A stretch of 11,489 nucleotides of DNA, taken from NCBI GenBank assembly GCA_016748015.1, contig JAAOMT010000428.1, forward strand, positions 1 to 11,489, read 5' to 3'. The notes under the pieces are model-generated. The model was given only the letters and a program-made list of their open reading frames with translations. It searched no databases and was not told where the DNA came from. This document shows, one piece after another, positions 1-9,177 of this stretch (position 1 is the first letter of the stretch; each line of letters starts with the position of its first letter). Source of the stretch: Geosiphon pyriformis (lineage: Eukaryota; Glomeromycota; Glomeromycetes; Archaeosporales; Geosiphonaceae). The position numbers and the translations under genes are program-made.

Positions 1-763
1 AAAGTTGGCCGTGGTCTTCTTATCGATAGAAGAGGAATGTTTCCAACAAACCCCTTGCGGCACACCAGAAGATCGAAGATCTATCGTGTGATCAGCGAAA
101 GTTGGCCGTGGTCTTCTTAGCGATAGAAGAGGAATGTTTACAACAAACCCCTTGCGGCACGCCAGATGATTGAAATCTATCGGGTGATCAGCGAAAGTTG
201 GCCGTGGTCTTCTTATCGATAGAAGAGGAATGTTTCCAACAAACCCCTTGCGGCACACCAGAAGATCGAAGATCTATCGTGTGATCAGCGAAAGTTGGCC
301 GTGGTCTTCTTAGCGATAGAAGAGGAATGTTTACAACAAACCCCTTGCGGCACGCCAGATGATTGAAATCTATCGGGTGATCAGCGAAAGTTGGCCGTGG
401 TCTTCTTATCGATAGAAGAGGAATGTTTCCAACAAACCCCTTGCGGCACACCAGAAGATCGAAGATCTATCGGGTGATCAGCGAAAGTTGGCCGTGGTCT
501 TCTTAGCGATAGAAGAGGAATGTTTCTAACAAACCCCTTGCGGCACGCCAGATGATTTAAATCTATCGGGTGAATAGCGAAAGTTGGCCGTGGTCTTATC
601 GATTGAAGAGGAATATTTACAACAAACCCCTTGCGGCACACCAGAAGATCGAAGATCTATCGGGTGTTCAACGAAGTTGGCTGTGGTCTTCTTAACGATA
701 GAAGAGGAATGTTTCCAACAAACCTCTTACGGCACAATAGATGATTGAAGGACTATCGCGTGC
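1..763. repeat. Satellite array of alternating 97/96-bp monomers (193-bp dimer)
   Basis: Eight head-to-tail monomers begin at 1, 98, 194, 291, 387, 484, 580 and 674, each opening with (a)aagttggc. Two types alternate. Type A (97 bp) has ttatcgat and accagaagatcgaagatc. Type B (96 bp) has ttagcgat and gccagatgattgaaatc. The first two dimers (1-193 and 194-386) are identical base for base. Monomer 5 differs from monomer 1 at one visible position, monomer 6 at several, and monomers 7 (94 bp, with a deletion in the ggtcttctt region) and 8 are clearly diverged. The first monomer is 46/97 G+C with about six CpGs, far richer than the flanks. The array probably continues left of the window. A 193-bp dimer is close to a nucleosome repeat length, but that link is inference. 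Confidence 0.95.
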
Positions 764-860
764 ACATTTTTCTTCTTGATTAATCGCAAATACAAACTTG
801 ATCATGTGACAATACTTATATATACATGATTTTTATAGATAACTTATTTATAGCAAAAGG

Positions 861-907
861 CCTTTGTCCTCCCTTCCTGCCCTTCCTCTCTCTCTCTCTT
901 TGTTCTT
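861..907 (+). repeat. Pyrimidine-rich tract with (CT)7
   Basis: An almost pure C/T run on the plus strand, including an uninterrupted CT dinucleotide repeat at 886-899. It lies in the segment between the first tail and the outlying monomers, which is missing from the second duplicate. It stands out from the AT-rich background. No promoter function can be claimed. Confidence 0.8.
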
Positions 908-937
908 ATGTATCTTTTTCAAGGTGAGTTTCGCTGG

Positions 938-1123
938 AAAGTCTGCCGTGGTCTTTTAACGATGAAAAAGGAATGTTTCTAACAAACCTCTTGCGGCACA
1001 CCAGATGATTGAAGGTCTATCAGGTGTTCAACGAAGTTGGCCATGGTCTTCTTAACGATAGAAGAGGAATGTTTCCAACAAACCCCTTAGGGCATACCAG
1101 ATTATTAAATGTCTATCGCGTGC
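938..1123. repeat. Two outlying diverged satellite monomers
   Basis: Two further copies of the monomer start at 938 (aaagtctgccgtggtc) and 1034 (aagttggccatggtcttc). Each keeps the landmarks gaatgttt, aacaaacc and ggca, and ends in ctatc. They are separated from the main array by about 170 bp of unrelated sequence. They resemble the diverged monomers 7 and 8 (shared gtgttcaacg junction, ttaacgat) more than the homogeneous core. Confidence 0.9.
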
Positions 1124-1384
1124 ACATTTTTCTTCTTGATTAATCGCAAATACAAACTTGATCATGTGACAATACTCATATATACATGTTTTTATAGATG
1201 ACAAAAGTCCTTGAAACCTTGAAAGCAATAAAAGTAATTTTGAAAAGTTTTTAGCCCTTCTTTATTTCTGTAATGTTTTATTATGTACAATATTTAAAGA
1301 ATTATATAATAAAACTTGGAATTAGATAATAACTAATAATAAAGCTCTGAATAAAATCTTAATTTAACTAATAAATAAATTTTT

Positions 1385-2029
1385 GTAAATTTAAATTCGT
1401 TTTATAAGAGACATATGTCGTTTGTATATTGTAATGATAAAATTAGCTTGAGATTGTGTTAAAAGCTAGCCAGCTTACAAACCCAAAGCTGTAAAATAGT
1501 TTCATACGTTGATCTTTAATGGTATTTCATAGGCCGGAATAATTTTTTTCGTCCAGAAAATTGTCAAACTTTTAATGTTGGGTGGTTAGATGAAATGTTC
1601 TGTTGTCTGAAAATACAACTCGATTCCAGTCAAAACCTTTATGATTTTTAGCCCACCGCAAGCAATTTTTTTATGTTTGTCAGTGAGTAAAGGTTTGGAA
1701 AGCCTAGCTATATTTAGCTTTATCTTCACATAAACGTTGTTGAATAAGGTCTATACTAATGTTAAACTTTCGTTTTTCATTTCCCGCTCTATATCAGTGG
1801 TAGTTAGATGAATTTATTTTTACAAGTTATACAATGTTTAAGGGCCATGATTCGATTTCGACCAGCTTTTGGTTGATCACTTAGGTCTTAACCTAATGAA
1901 GTGCTGTAGACTTACAGCAATGGATATACTTTGCTGCGGCTATTAATCCAAATTTCGGGGCCTTTGGGATGTTTATTTGATAAAACGATTTTCTATCCCT
2001 TGAGTATTGGACGAGAAATTTTGCGTCAT
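1385..2029 (-). pseudogene. Tc1-like transposase relic (left copy)
   Basis: Would encode the cut-and-paste transposase of a Tc1/mariner element. On the minus strand, recognisable Tc1 pieces follow in family order across several frames. A plausible ATG at 2027-2029 opens MTQNFSSNT. A first helix-turn-helix follows (AAAKYIHCCKSTALH, then a TAG where Trp is usual). Next is the inter-HTH linker LSDQPKAGRNR (1852-1881), matching the family GRPR box. A second HTH part includes LTTTDIEREMKN, then SKPLLTDKH. The block WAKNHKGFDWNRVVFSD carries the first catalytic Asp (codon 1605-1607), followed by NRTFHL. Beyond it the frame is broken by TAA and TGA but remains readable down to about 1385. I could not find the second Asp or the Glu, so the C-terminal third is lost or unrecognisable. 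At least three frameshifts make it dead. Exact limits are approximate. Confidence 0.8.
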
Positions 2030-3564
2030 AGAACTTGATGATTATAAAATACCTGATATAGAAGATCTATTAATCTATAAAAGGTATGAATGATCAGCAA
2101 AGATGTCATTTTTCATCTTGGAAAATCTTAGCTCCAAATTTGTTCTACAAAGAGTGGGATACTTTTGCTTACCTGACATCAATATTATAATCCGGTTATC
2201 CTGAAGCAATAAAAGTTCAATTGTTCTTTAAACAAATTTAATATATTAGTGTCAAAGTAAAACATGTTGTATGACAATATATTTTTTCGTTTTGAACATT
2301 TTGGTCAGCTAGAATTATGTAAATTTGAAAAATTTATCTTTAAGATGTAATATTAAAAAATTAGGTAAAAATCCTATCCAGGCATTCAACCATATGTAAA
2401 AAAGGGAAGGAAATTTTATCATGATGAAAATTTTCAACGCCCACTTTAGAGGTTATTAAAAAAAGCAGCATTAAATTGATAAAAAATTATTAGATAATAA
2501 ATTAAACTAAATAAGATTAGTATTCTATTTCAAAATTTTTGTGGTAAACTCTAAACAAGTTCATGAGAAAAAACAAACGTTTAAGTTTGGAAGCAGATGA
2601 ATTAAGGATAAGAAAATGAAAATTATCAGTTATCAGTTATCTTTTATGATGACTGTATGTTTTTAGATCATTCAAGTTTTTCTAAAATTAGTCAAGTCTG
2701 TGCTTTGGTGTTTCTCTTATTTTAATTTTTATTATTTAAAAAAAGGATTTTGATTTCTATATTAAAAAAGAATTGAAAAATATTACTTATTTCAATACCG
2801 AATTATTTAGAAAATAAAGACTAATCTTATTTTTTCATCTATTTTTTGCCGCTTGATTTAAAAAATCTAGTAAAACCATCAGACAGTTAAAATTACATGT
2901 ATTTCCAATCAAAATTTCAAACCAGGTCTTTGATAATTTCTGTAGAAGATGCAAACCTTTAAAAAACTAATTCAATGGAACATTAACATTTCAAATAGAA
3001 TGATTGCATGTTTATCGCCTAGATAAATCACAATTAAAAAAAATAAAAGATTATTGGTAATTTTTTTTATCTAATTGTTAAATAAGATAACTTGATGCGA
3101 AATGGTTCCAAAATATCCAAGAATTGTAGCCAAAATTAAGTAATAATTAATTAATTCTTAATTTCCCTTTTTTTATGTACATGTTAGCTCGAAATTTAAA
3201 CAGCGTATAAATTTTTGGATTTTCTGTATTTAATTATATTTTCCAACATTAGTTTCTATTTTTTCAAGTAATAGTTAAAATCTTCAATTGAGACAAAAAA
3301 TTAAAAATAATATTTTACTTATTTTTTATGTAATTTATTTATTCTTGGCAAGGTTTTTACTTTGAAAAAAATTTACCTATCTTCCATTATAAACAATAGG
3401 GTTTCCGAAAAAACAAACAAATAATTTATAAAAAATTTATATATTTTTTATCTAATATCGTTGGGAAGGTCGCGAATAATTAAGAAACAAAAAAAAAATT
3501 TTCTACCATTCAAATCGCTTAGAATTAATATTTAATATTGAAGTAAGGCTATTCTAAATAATAA
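2030..3564. other. AT-rich spacer, no recognised gene
   Basis: No supported gene. The first 180 bp may hold the outer end of the left Tc1 element: read on the minus strand, AAGCAAAAGTATCCC (about 2156-2170) loosely resembles AAGCAATAAAAGTAA at about 1224-1238. That is too weak to call terminal repeats. A short direct repeat of TTATCAG occurs near 2623-2641. Poly-A and poly-T runs dominate, especially 3040-3440. Confidence 0.6.
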
Positions 3565-4386
3565 AAAAGACTTTCAATTCATCCCTTCAAAATTCTGCTT
3601 AATCAAGTCGCGATTAAAAATAAATATTATAACCTTGAGGTCTTGGCTGAGATTGCAAATCTTGGCTACTGTCTGGATTTAAATAAGATGAACTATTTAA
3701 AAAATTTGACAATAAAATTAATGGCAAAAATATTTTATTACCTTGAGATAGCTTTTGAATAAAGCATAATTAAGCCAGAGACAAGCAATTCTTGTTCCAT
3801 TTTCTTTTCAAGAAATCAAAAAGAAGCCTTCATTAGTTGTTGATCAAGAATAGTTTGAAGACATTAAGCAAATGATAAATTCTATTTTTAAAACACCGCC
3901 ACCAAAATTCAAATTGGATGGATTTATATTTGTGGTTATTCCATTGTAGAGGGTATACTTAATTTTCCAAATTTAAATTGATAAGCTATTTTTTATTAAA
4001 CTCTTTAGATCTTGAAATATTTATTTCTCTTTTATTCGATACAGTATATGCTATTTTAGCAGCTCAATATATCAGATTATATAGAATAATATTATAAGAA
4101 ACCAATAGTAAATAATCTTTGGCACAATATACAACACGGTCAGTAACCTCTGAAGCACCATGAATTGGAAATTCAGTATTCGCCCAATTACTTAAATGAA
4201 ATCAATATTGCCAACTACCATTTTACACATGGGAATGGCCATATGCCTTATTTTTCTCCTAAAATGATAGAAGAGCATTTAATGAAACGGAAATTTAGAT
4301 AAGTCTAAAACTAATTGTGAATGTAAAAGGGATAAATTTAACATTTATAATTGTCAAGGTAATTGTATTTTGCCAAGAGCTCTATA
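3565..4386 (+). pseudogene. Possible decayed coding relic of unknown family
   Basis: I do not recognise the family. Consecutive plus-strand segments read like protein. Segment (a), 3565-3759, is 65 open codons in one frame, including LEVLAEIANLGYCLDLNK. Segment (b), 3773-3952, is in the next frame and includes ILVPFSFQEIKKKPSLVV and FKTPPPKFKLDGFIF; it is broken by TAG at 3851 and 3947. Segment (c), 4009-4299, includes LKHHELEIQYSPNYLNE and NYHFTHGNGHMPYFSPKM; it is broken by one TAG and two TAA. Segment (d), 4295-4383, is a Cys-rich end, TNCECKRDKFNIYNCQGNC. All in-frame stops are TAA or TAG, which one C-to-T change would produce from Gln codons. A GTATAC...TTTAG interval joins (b) to (c) in frame. 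Open stretches this long also arise by chance at this composition, so the call rests on coding-like residue content and continuity. It could be a host pseudogene, a transposon gene or chance. Confidence 0.35.
3953..4008 (+). other. Candidate 56-nt intron in the unknown relic
   Basis: Begins GTATAC and ends CTCTTTAG, after a T-rich stretch with ttattaaac as a possible branch region. Removing it joins codon AGG (3950-3952) to ATC (4009-4011) and carries the reading from segment (b) into segment (c). Its length and 5' motif match the second candidate intron at 11061-11116. Splicing is inferred only. Confidence 0.3.
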
Positions 4387-5776
4387 AGTTTAAAAAAACC
4401 TCTTAAGCTACTTCAATTCATAAAATTTTTTATTTAGTATGATCCAAATCTAAGATTTTGATTCACTAGTGAACTATTTTTTGCATTAGAATACAAAATC
4501 ACAAAAAAATTTCATCTTCTATGTTCAAATTTTTTTTTCTATTAATCAAATCAAAATTTACAGCTTAAAAAAAATAACAAAAGCTATATTGACACACATA
4601 TTCCTGTTAAAATAATTTAGATTTCTTGTTATCATCTCTTTTATCAACTTAACTTTCTAATCTATAGCGCGAGCTGGTTATAATAGCTAAGGACTAAGTA
4701 AATAAAAGTCTGAAGTATTATTAATCCTGTTATTTAAAGATATTGTTCTAATATAATTGAGAATAATGGTTTGAAGTGTCAATATGACTGGTTGACCAAT
4801 TTCTGAGAATATAATTGTATAATTAAAAGTTTTTTCTATAGAATGCTTTGTGTGTATTATTCTAGTTATTGTAAAAATATATGTTAACTAATTGTGAAAA
4901 TTTTATACTAAACTTTTTTCTATTGCTACTTGTGATCTACTTTGTATATCTCAATAAAGACAATCATCCAAGTTTCCAAAACATCACTAAGAATATGAAA
5001 TTGTATTCTATGAGTTATATATTAGTCTTCTTGTAGAAATATATGTATTTATGCTTTTCAATTCTACTGATTGCAATGGTATATTAAATGAGTTTATCAT
5101 ATATAATCTTGCTGTATCATTATAAAGATTACTAGGTTTTGCCACCATTTATTTAAGGATAATATCTTCAAGTTTTCTCTAAGTCCTCCTGATAAATAAG
5201 AGAAATAAAAATGGAAAACCTCATTTTGTCATTTCTTGAAAAACAAGTGATTAAATTATATAAAAGGTTTTAAGAAGGATATTTGATTGGTTATTTTATT
5301 ATTGCTTGATGTTAGCAATTTTTAAAGTTATTACCAAACTATTATCCTTTAAAAAAATTTATTTAGAAATACTTAAATTAATTATGATATTTTATTATAC
5401 ATCAATCTCTTACATGTTTTATATTGATTATCTCAAATTTCTGAGTTAAAATTCAATAGGCTTAAACAATAAGCAGTAAATAGTAAGAGTTTATTAAAAT
5501 TGGCAACGGGTGAACATTTTTGGCATTGTAAGAACCTTTTCTTGATAGCTTTGTTATATACTAATAAAGTTTTATTCTTATATAGACTAGGTAGATATAG
5601 AAAAAATAATTAACAAATATGGTGAGCTTAAACATACAAGAGTATTAGGAATCATAGCAAAGAAAATTCTAATAACTCCTTTAGTATTACAAAAGTAGTA
5701 CCTGTTACTCGCTAGTCAATTATCACAAATGCTTTTGCTAATCATGCTGGGTTATATCTTCTCACCTCTTCCTTTC
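4387..5776. other. AT-rich spacer, no recognised gene
   Basis: I found no gene, RNA gene or transposase motif here on either strand. Open frames are short and composition-driven. The stretch 5690-5870 is somewhat less AT-rich than its surroundings and leads into the pentanucleotide repeat, but encodes nothing I can support. Confidence 0.6.
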
Positions 5777-5798
5777 ACTAAACTAAACTAAACTAAAC
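5777..5798. repeat. Pentanucleotide microsatellite (ACTAA)4
   Basis: Four perfect ACTAA units plus AC, followed by degenerate continuations (gaaact, ataactaaac) to about 5815. The unit differs from the arthropod telomere unit CCTAA/TTAGG, so this is an ordinary interstitial microsatellite. Confidence 0.85.
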
Positions 5799-5953
5799 GA
5801 AACTATAACTAAACAACTCTCTTCTCTACCACTTTTTACTCTTGCAAGATATAAATAACAGACTAACAATTATTAATTCCAAATTACCTAGCCCTGAAAT
5901 TTAATTTCAATTATTTGTTTGTTTATTATTGTTGAATTGTTAATGACACTGGT

Positions 5954-5980
5954 AATTCAAGTTTTAATGCTTCTTGAATT
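5954..5980. repeat. Small inverted repeat AATTCAAG/CTTGAATT
   Basis: Perfect 8-bp arms at 5954-5961 and 5973-5980 around an 11-nt loop, just before the minisatellite. It may be a chance palindrome. No T-run follows to suggest a terminator. Confidence 0.5.
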
Positions 5981-5998
5981 CATGGGTCATTATTCGTA

Positions 5999-6148
5999 CT
6001 GATTATAGATATTTATGTTCATGAGTTGGTGGAAGTCAGTAATTTTGCCCTGATTATAGGTTTTTATGTTCATGAGTTAGTGGGCACGGGTATTTTATAC
6101 TGGTTATAGATGTTTATGTTCGTGAACTAATAGAAAAGTATTACCCTT
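5999..6148. repeat. Minisatellite, three units of about 50 bp
   Basis: Units start with ctgattatag or ctggttatag at 5999, 6050 and 6100, giving periods of 51 and 50 bp. The conserved core is TTATGTTCATGAGTTRGTGG. The first two units are close. The third is diverged (gttcgtgaactaatag). A truncated earlier unit may be present at about 5978-5998 (ttcatgggtcattattcgta). No reading frame is maintained across units. Confidence 0.85.
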
Positions 6149-6447
6149 TCCTTGATATAATTAGTTATATGTAGGAAAAAAATTACTTGCAGGGTTTATC
6201 AAAAATTATGTGTTTGTATTTTATGCGAATACAAGAATAAAAGGGTGAGGTAACTAGACTTTTTAAGCATGTTTTCTATCTAAGTTTTAAACAAAGTATT
6301 ACCTTCTGAAACCTTTGTTATCAGTTGTGAAATTTTTCTTGATAATAAATGACTCTTGTTTATTTTAAAATGACTACAGAAATCTTCATAATTCATTTTC
6401 ATCGACTTTTTTATCTTAAAATAACTAAAATTCACATCCCTTAAATC
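6149..6447. other. Spacer with an unsupported minus-strand open frame
   Basis: Nothing supported. A 76-codon minus-strand open frame (6280-6510) runs into the neighbouring duplication. It has a Lys/Phe/Ile/Ser-rich composition typical of AT-rich noncoding DNA and no recognisable motif. Confidence 0.5.
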
Positions 6448-6620
6448 ATGAGACAGATAAAAAACAATGTAAATGGTCATAGCAGGGGCAGTCATTAAGA
6501 ACATGAGCATCTATATCTCGTAGCAGAAAAAAATCAATACATTAGACAGAATAATATAAATGGTCACAGCATAAAGAAGATGGTGTTCATATTTTATAGC
6601 TGAAAAAAATTAAAAAATAC
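6448..6620. repeat. Diverged tandem duplication of about 92 bp
   Basis: Copy 1 starts at 6448 (catgagacagataaaaaaca, then aaatggtcatagca, then tcgtagcagaaaaaaatc). Copy 2 starts at 6540 (cattagacagaataatat, then aaatggtcacagca, then ttatagctgaaaaaaatt). The order and spacing of landmarks are kept, with several small gaps. It looks like an old tandem duplication of noncoding DNA. Confidence 0.7.
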
Positions 6621-9177
6621 AATGCGAAGCGCCTCCAAACATAAAAAGTTTTCATATATTAGATATGGTGAGAATGAATAATATTACTCTAATATAATAG
6701 ATGTTTTTCTCTTATTTTCTTTGATTATAGGGTCTGATCTAATGTTTGAAAGTATTAGTGTTTCGGTGTCACACTGGCATCTCTCCCCTCCTATAATTTT
6801 ATCATTGATAGAAATAAACCTTTATTGTATTTTAGAAATACCATAGTCTCTTTAAATTATTTTCACCAATGTAAAAATAATCCTTATAGCTTTCAGGTTC
6901 ATGCTGATACATGTATAATGAAATTATGATAAATTGTATATAAAGTTAAAATTCCTTGTAATTAAGTTATTTTTCTATTTGAGAATGGGAAAAATATTTA
7001 AATACTTTTATATTGTCAGTTTTTTTATAAACGAAAGCATCATATATCAATTACGTATGTGTAAAGAGCATATGATTTTCGGCCATCCTCCTAGAATCGG
7101 TTCTTGATCTCTAGACAATTTAGAGCTACAGAAACTGGCAATAATTTTTTTGAAAAATTTAATGTGTAGAAGGGGAACGTCCTAAAAAAAATTAAGTGAG
7201 TCTGTTAAATAATGTGTATTGCCAAAAATTATATTCTATATGCATATTATTTGAATTTAAATTTATATTATTAAACATTAACAATTTTTTTTAATAAAAA
7301 ATTTTTATATTTTAACTCCAGTGTAGAACTTCGCTATTCGTGATTCAAAGAATGGGTTGATCAGATATTCGAGATTCTTATTAGTGAATCTTTATAACTA
7401 GTATTTTCAACATCAATTCAATTTAAGTGGATTATAAAATAGAATACTTATTAAAAAATTTCTTTGCAAATTTTCCTATACATTGGAAAGTATAATTTTA
7501 GTTTAAAATTACTTTGGCATTGATGTTATATTATTTTGACTCATAATATTTTCGTATTTATTAAAAAAATGGTTTTTGAATTATAAAAAATACTTTCAAT
7601 TCGCATAAAATAGAATATTAATAAGGTTTCCATGTTATATAATGATTTAATACAAATATGCTTATCACTTCTCTTGCTTCCGGTTTTTTATTGATGTTTT
7701 ACACTTTTAATTAAGTAGAGATTGTTATAAAGTAGAATTTCTGACAAGTTTTAAGTTAAACTACTTTTGAATTATTAAAATTTACGTTCTCTTGATTTTT
7801 TATCATATATTTCTGGATGAGTATTTGATAAGACAACTAATATATAACATAAATAAAAATTGTAGCATAAATAATTTATATACCATTTATTGATTTTATA
7901 TTTGAAGATTTTAAAAATTTTTTTAATGAAGTTGACTTTTTTTATTGGAGAATATTTAATATTAAATAATTAATACCAATTATTATAAGATTAATTATTA
8001 CATAGTAATTCATAAATATAAATTTTTGTACTTTTCATTTATTAAAATATGTATCAGATTATTTTTTTATAATTTTATTTTATAAATATGTCTATAATAT
8101 TAAGCAGTAAATATAAAGGAATACCACATATGAAAATTATTTTATTAAAATTGATTAATATGATTATTCATAATAAAAGTAAAATATAAAGCTGAGTTTC
8201 ATTACTATTGTTACTTAGTTTATGACACTTGTTAGTTTTTAATCTAGCAACAACAAAAATAAATATTTTGTTATATGTTGAAAACAAGTTAACAAATTTT
8301 CAAATATTAACTTAACAAAAAATTTGAAGTAATTATAATTTTTTGTTACTTAAGTTGTTAATATATATGTGAATATAACTTTTTAAAGTTTCTTACAAAA
8401 AATCATTCGCTTTCCAATTAAATCACAAGTCTTTCTTTGAATCAATTATTTTTTTATTTGTATTTGTTAGAATTAGTTTAAAAAGAAAAAAACTTGTTGT
8501 ATTGAATTTTAAAATTGTTTATTGAGATATAAAAATTTTTTTTATTGATAATCACAAACTATTTTTATATTTTGTTATTTTGAAAATTAATATTCCAAAA
8601 TTGTTTTTTCAATTAAATTACCTAGAAATTTAATTTGTTTTTTATTTAACCCAATTTCCAAATTAATTTGTTATATTGACTTATAAAATGAAAATTCACA
8701 AAAACAATTCCTTTATTTTCTAAGCAGATTTTAACAATAATATAAAAATTTATAATAATTAATTTTACACAAAGATTTATAAATTTAATTTGAATATTAT
8801 AAAATAGTATTAAGGTTTAAAAAGTCTTATTTATATATTTAATAAAAAGAACTAATGACCTAATAAGTGACAGAGTCAATATTTTATTCAACAAAAAATT
8901 CATTGATTAAATCAAAAATTTGGTTAAAAAAATATAAAATATAAATGGCTAATACCAAATTAAAAAAAATTAAGATAATTAAGTATGAATGTCAAACTAA
9001 AAACATATTTGAAAACAAAACTATTAAATTGGCTTTAAGAAGTTAAAAATATGACCAATGAATATATAATGTGACAATAAAAATTAAATTTGTAAATAGA
9101 TCACAGTTTCACACGGAATCTTATAATTAATATATTGTTAGGAAGGCTAAAAGCCACTGATTTTATTAATATAAAAT
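6621..9177. other. Long, very AT-rich spacer with no gene
   Basis: No gene, RNA gene or transposase motif found. Two short, less AT-rich islands stand out: 6750-6800 (gtttcggtgtcacactggc and a C/T stretch, then AATAAA at 6813) and 7075-7195 (ggccatcctcctagaatcgg to ggggaacgtcc). Either may be a fragment of an old repeat, but I cannot name one. From about 7200 to 9100 the DNA is almost only A and T, with many homopolymer runs. Weakly similar motifs (ataaaatagaat or ataaagtagaat) occur at about 7434, 7605 and 7727 and hint at an old dispersed repeat. Confidence 0.6.
8304..8364. repeat. Long imperfect hairpin
   Basis: Inner arms AACAAAAAATT (8314-8324) and AATTTTTTGTT (8337-8347) are perfect 11-bp complements around a 12-nt loop. 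Outer arms ATATTAAC (8304-8311) and GTTAATAT (8357-8364) also pair, with a bulge in the right arm. It could be the core of a MITE-like element or simple AT palindromy. Confidence 0.6.

Larger units (their letters stand above)
661..1211. repeat. Direct duplication at 360-bp offset: satellite edge plus unique tail
   Basis: The stretch 661-837 recurs at 1021-1196 with a constant 360-bp offset. It comprises the end of one monomer, a whole monomer, and then a non-satellite tail from gcgtgcacatttttcttc through taatcgcaaatacaaacttg to tatatacatg. The tails are nearly identical, differing at actta/actca and atgat/atgt. After the tail the copies can still be aligned with a gap: ttatagcaaaaggcctttg near 850 against gacaaaagtccttg near 1200. 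The unit of duplication is therefore satellite plus flank, which suggests unequal crossing-over or a larger composite repeat. Confidence 0.88.

Noticed and set aside
188-641. Two overlapping minus-strand open frames across the satellite, with repeated CRKGFV...RRPRPTFAD peptides
   Set aside because: They come from translating the tandem repeat. The 193-bp dimer is not a multiple of three, so successive repeats read in different frames, and no gene structure surrounds them.
1-763. CRISPR-like array
   Set aside because: The repeats are contiguous 96/97-bp monomers with no unique spacers, in a eukaryotic setting. This is a satellite.
4015-4200. Minus-strand reading with EFPIHGASEVTDRVVYC
   Set aside because: It overlaps the plus-strand relic segment (c), has an in-frame stop and no recognised family. 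Plus-strand continuity is slightly better supported, though neither strand is certain.
3565-4386. Ciliate-like genetic code (TAA/TAG read as Gln), since several interruptions are TAA/TAG
   Set aside because: Frameshifts and TGA interruptions also break the clearly identified transposases, so ordinary pseudogene decay by C-to-T change explains the stops without a code change.
5777-5815. Interstitial telomere repeat
   Set aside because: The unit is ACTAA, not CCTAA, and there are only about four copies.
6280-6510. 76-codon minus-strand open frame
   Set aside because: No motif, and composition typical of AT-rich noncoding DNA. It runs into a noncoding duplication, and such lengths are expected by chance here.
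9140-9165. GGCT-AAA-AGCC stem near the 3' side of the right Tc1 relic as its terminal repeat or a terminator
   Set aside because: No inverted partner is seen near 10024-10064, and a 4-bp stem is too short to be meaningful.
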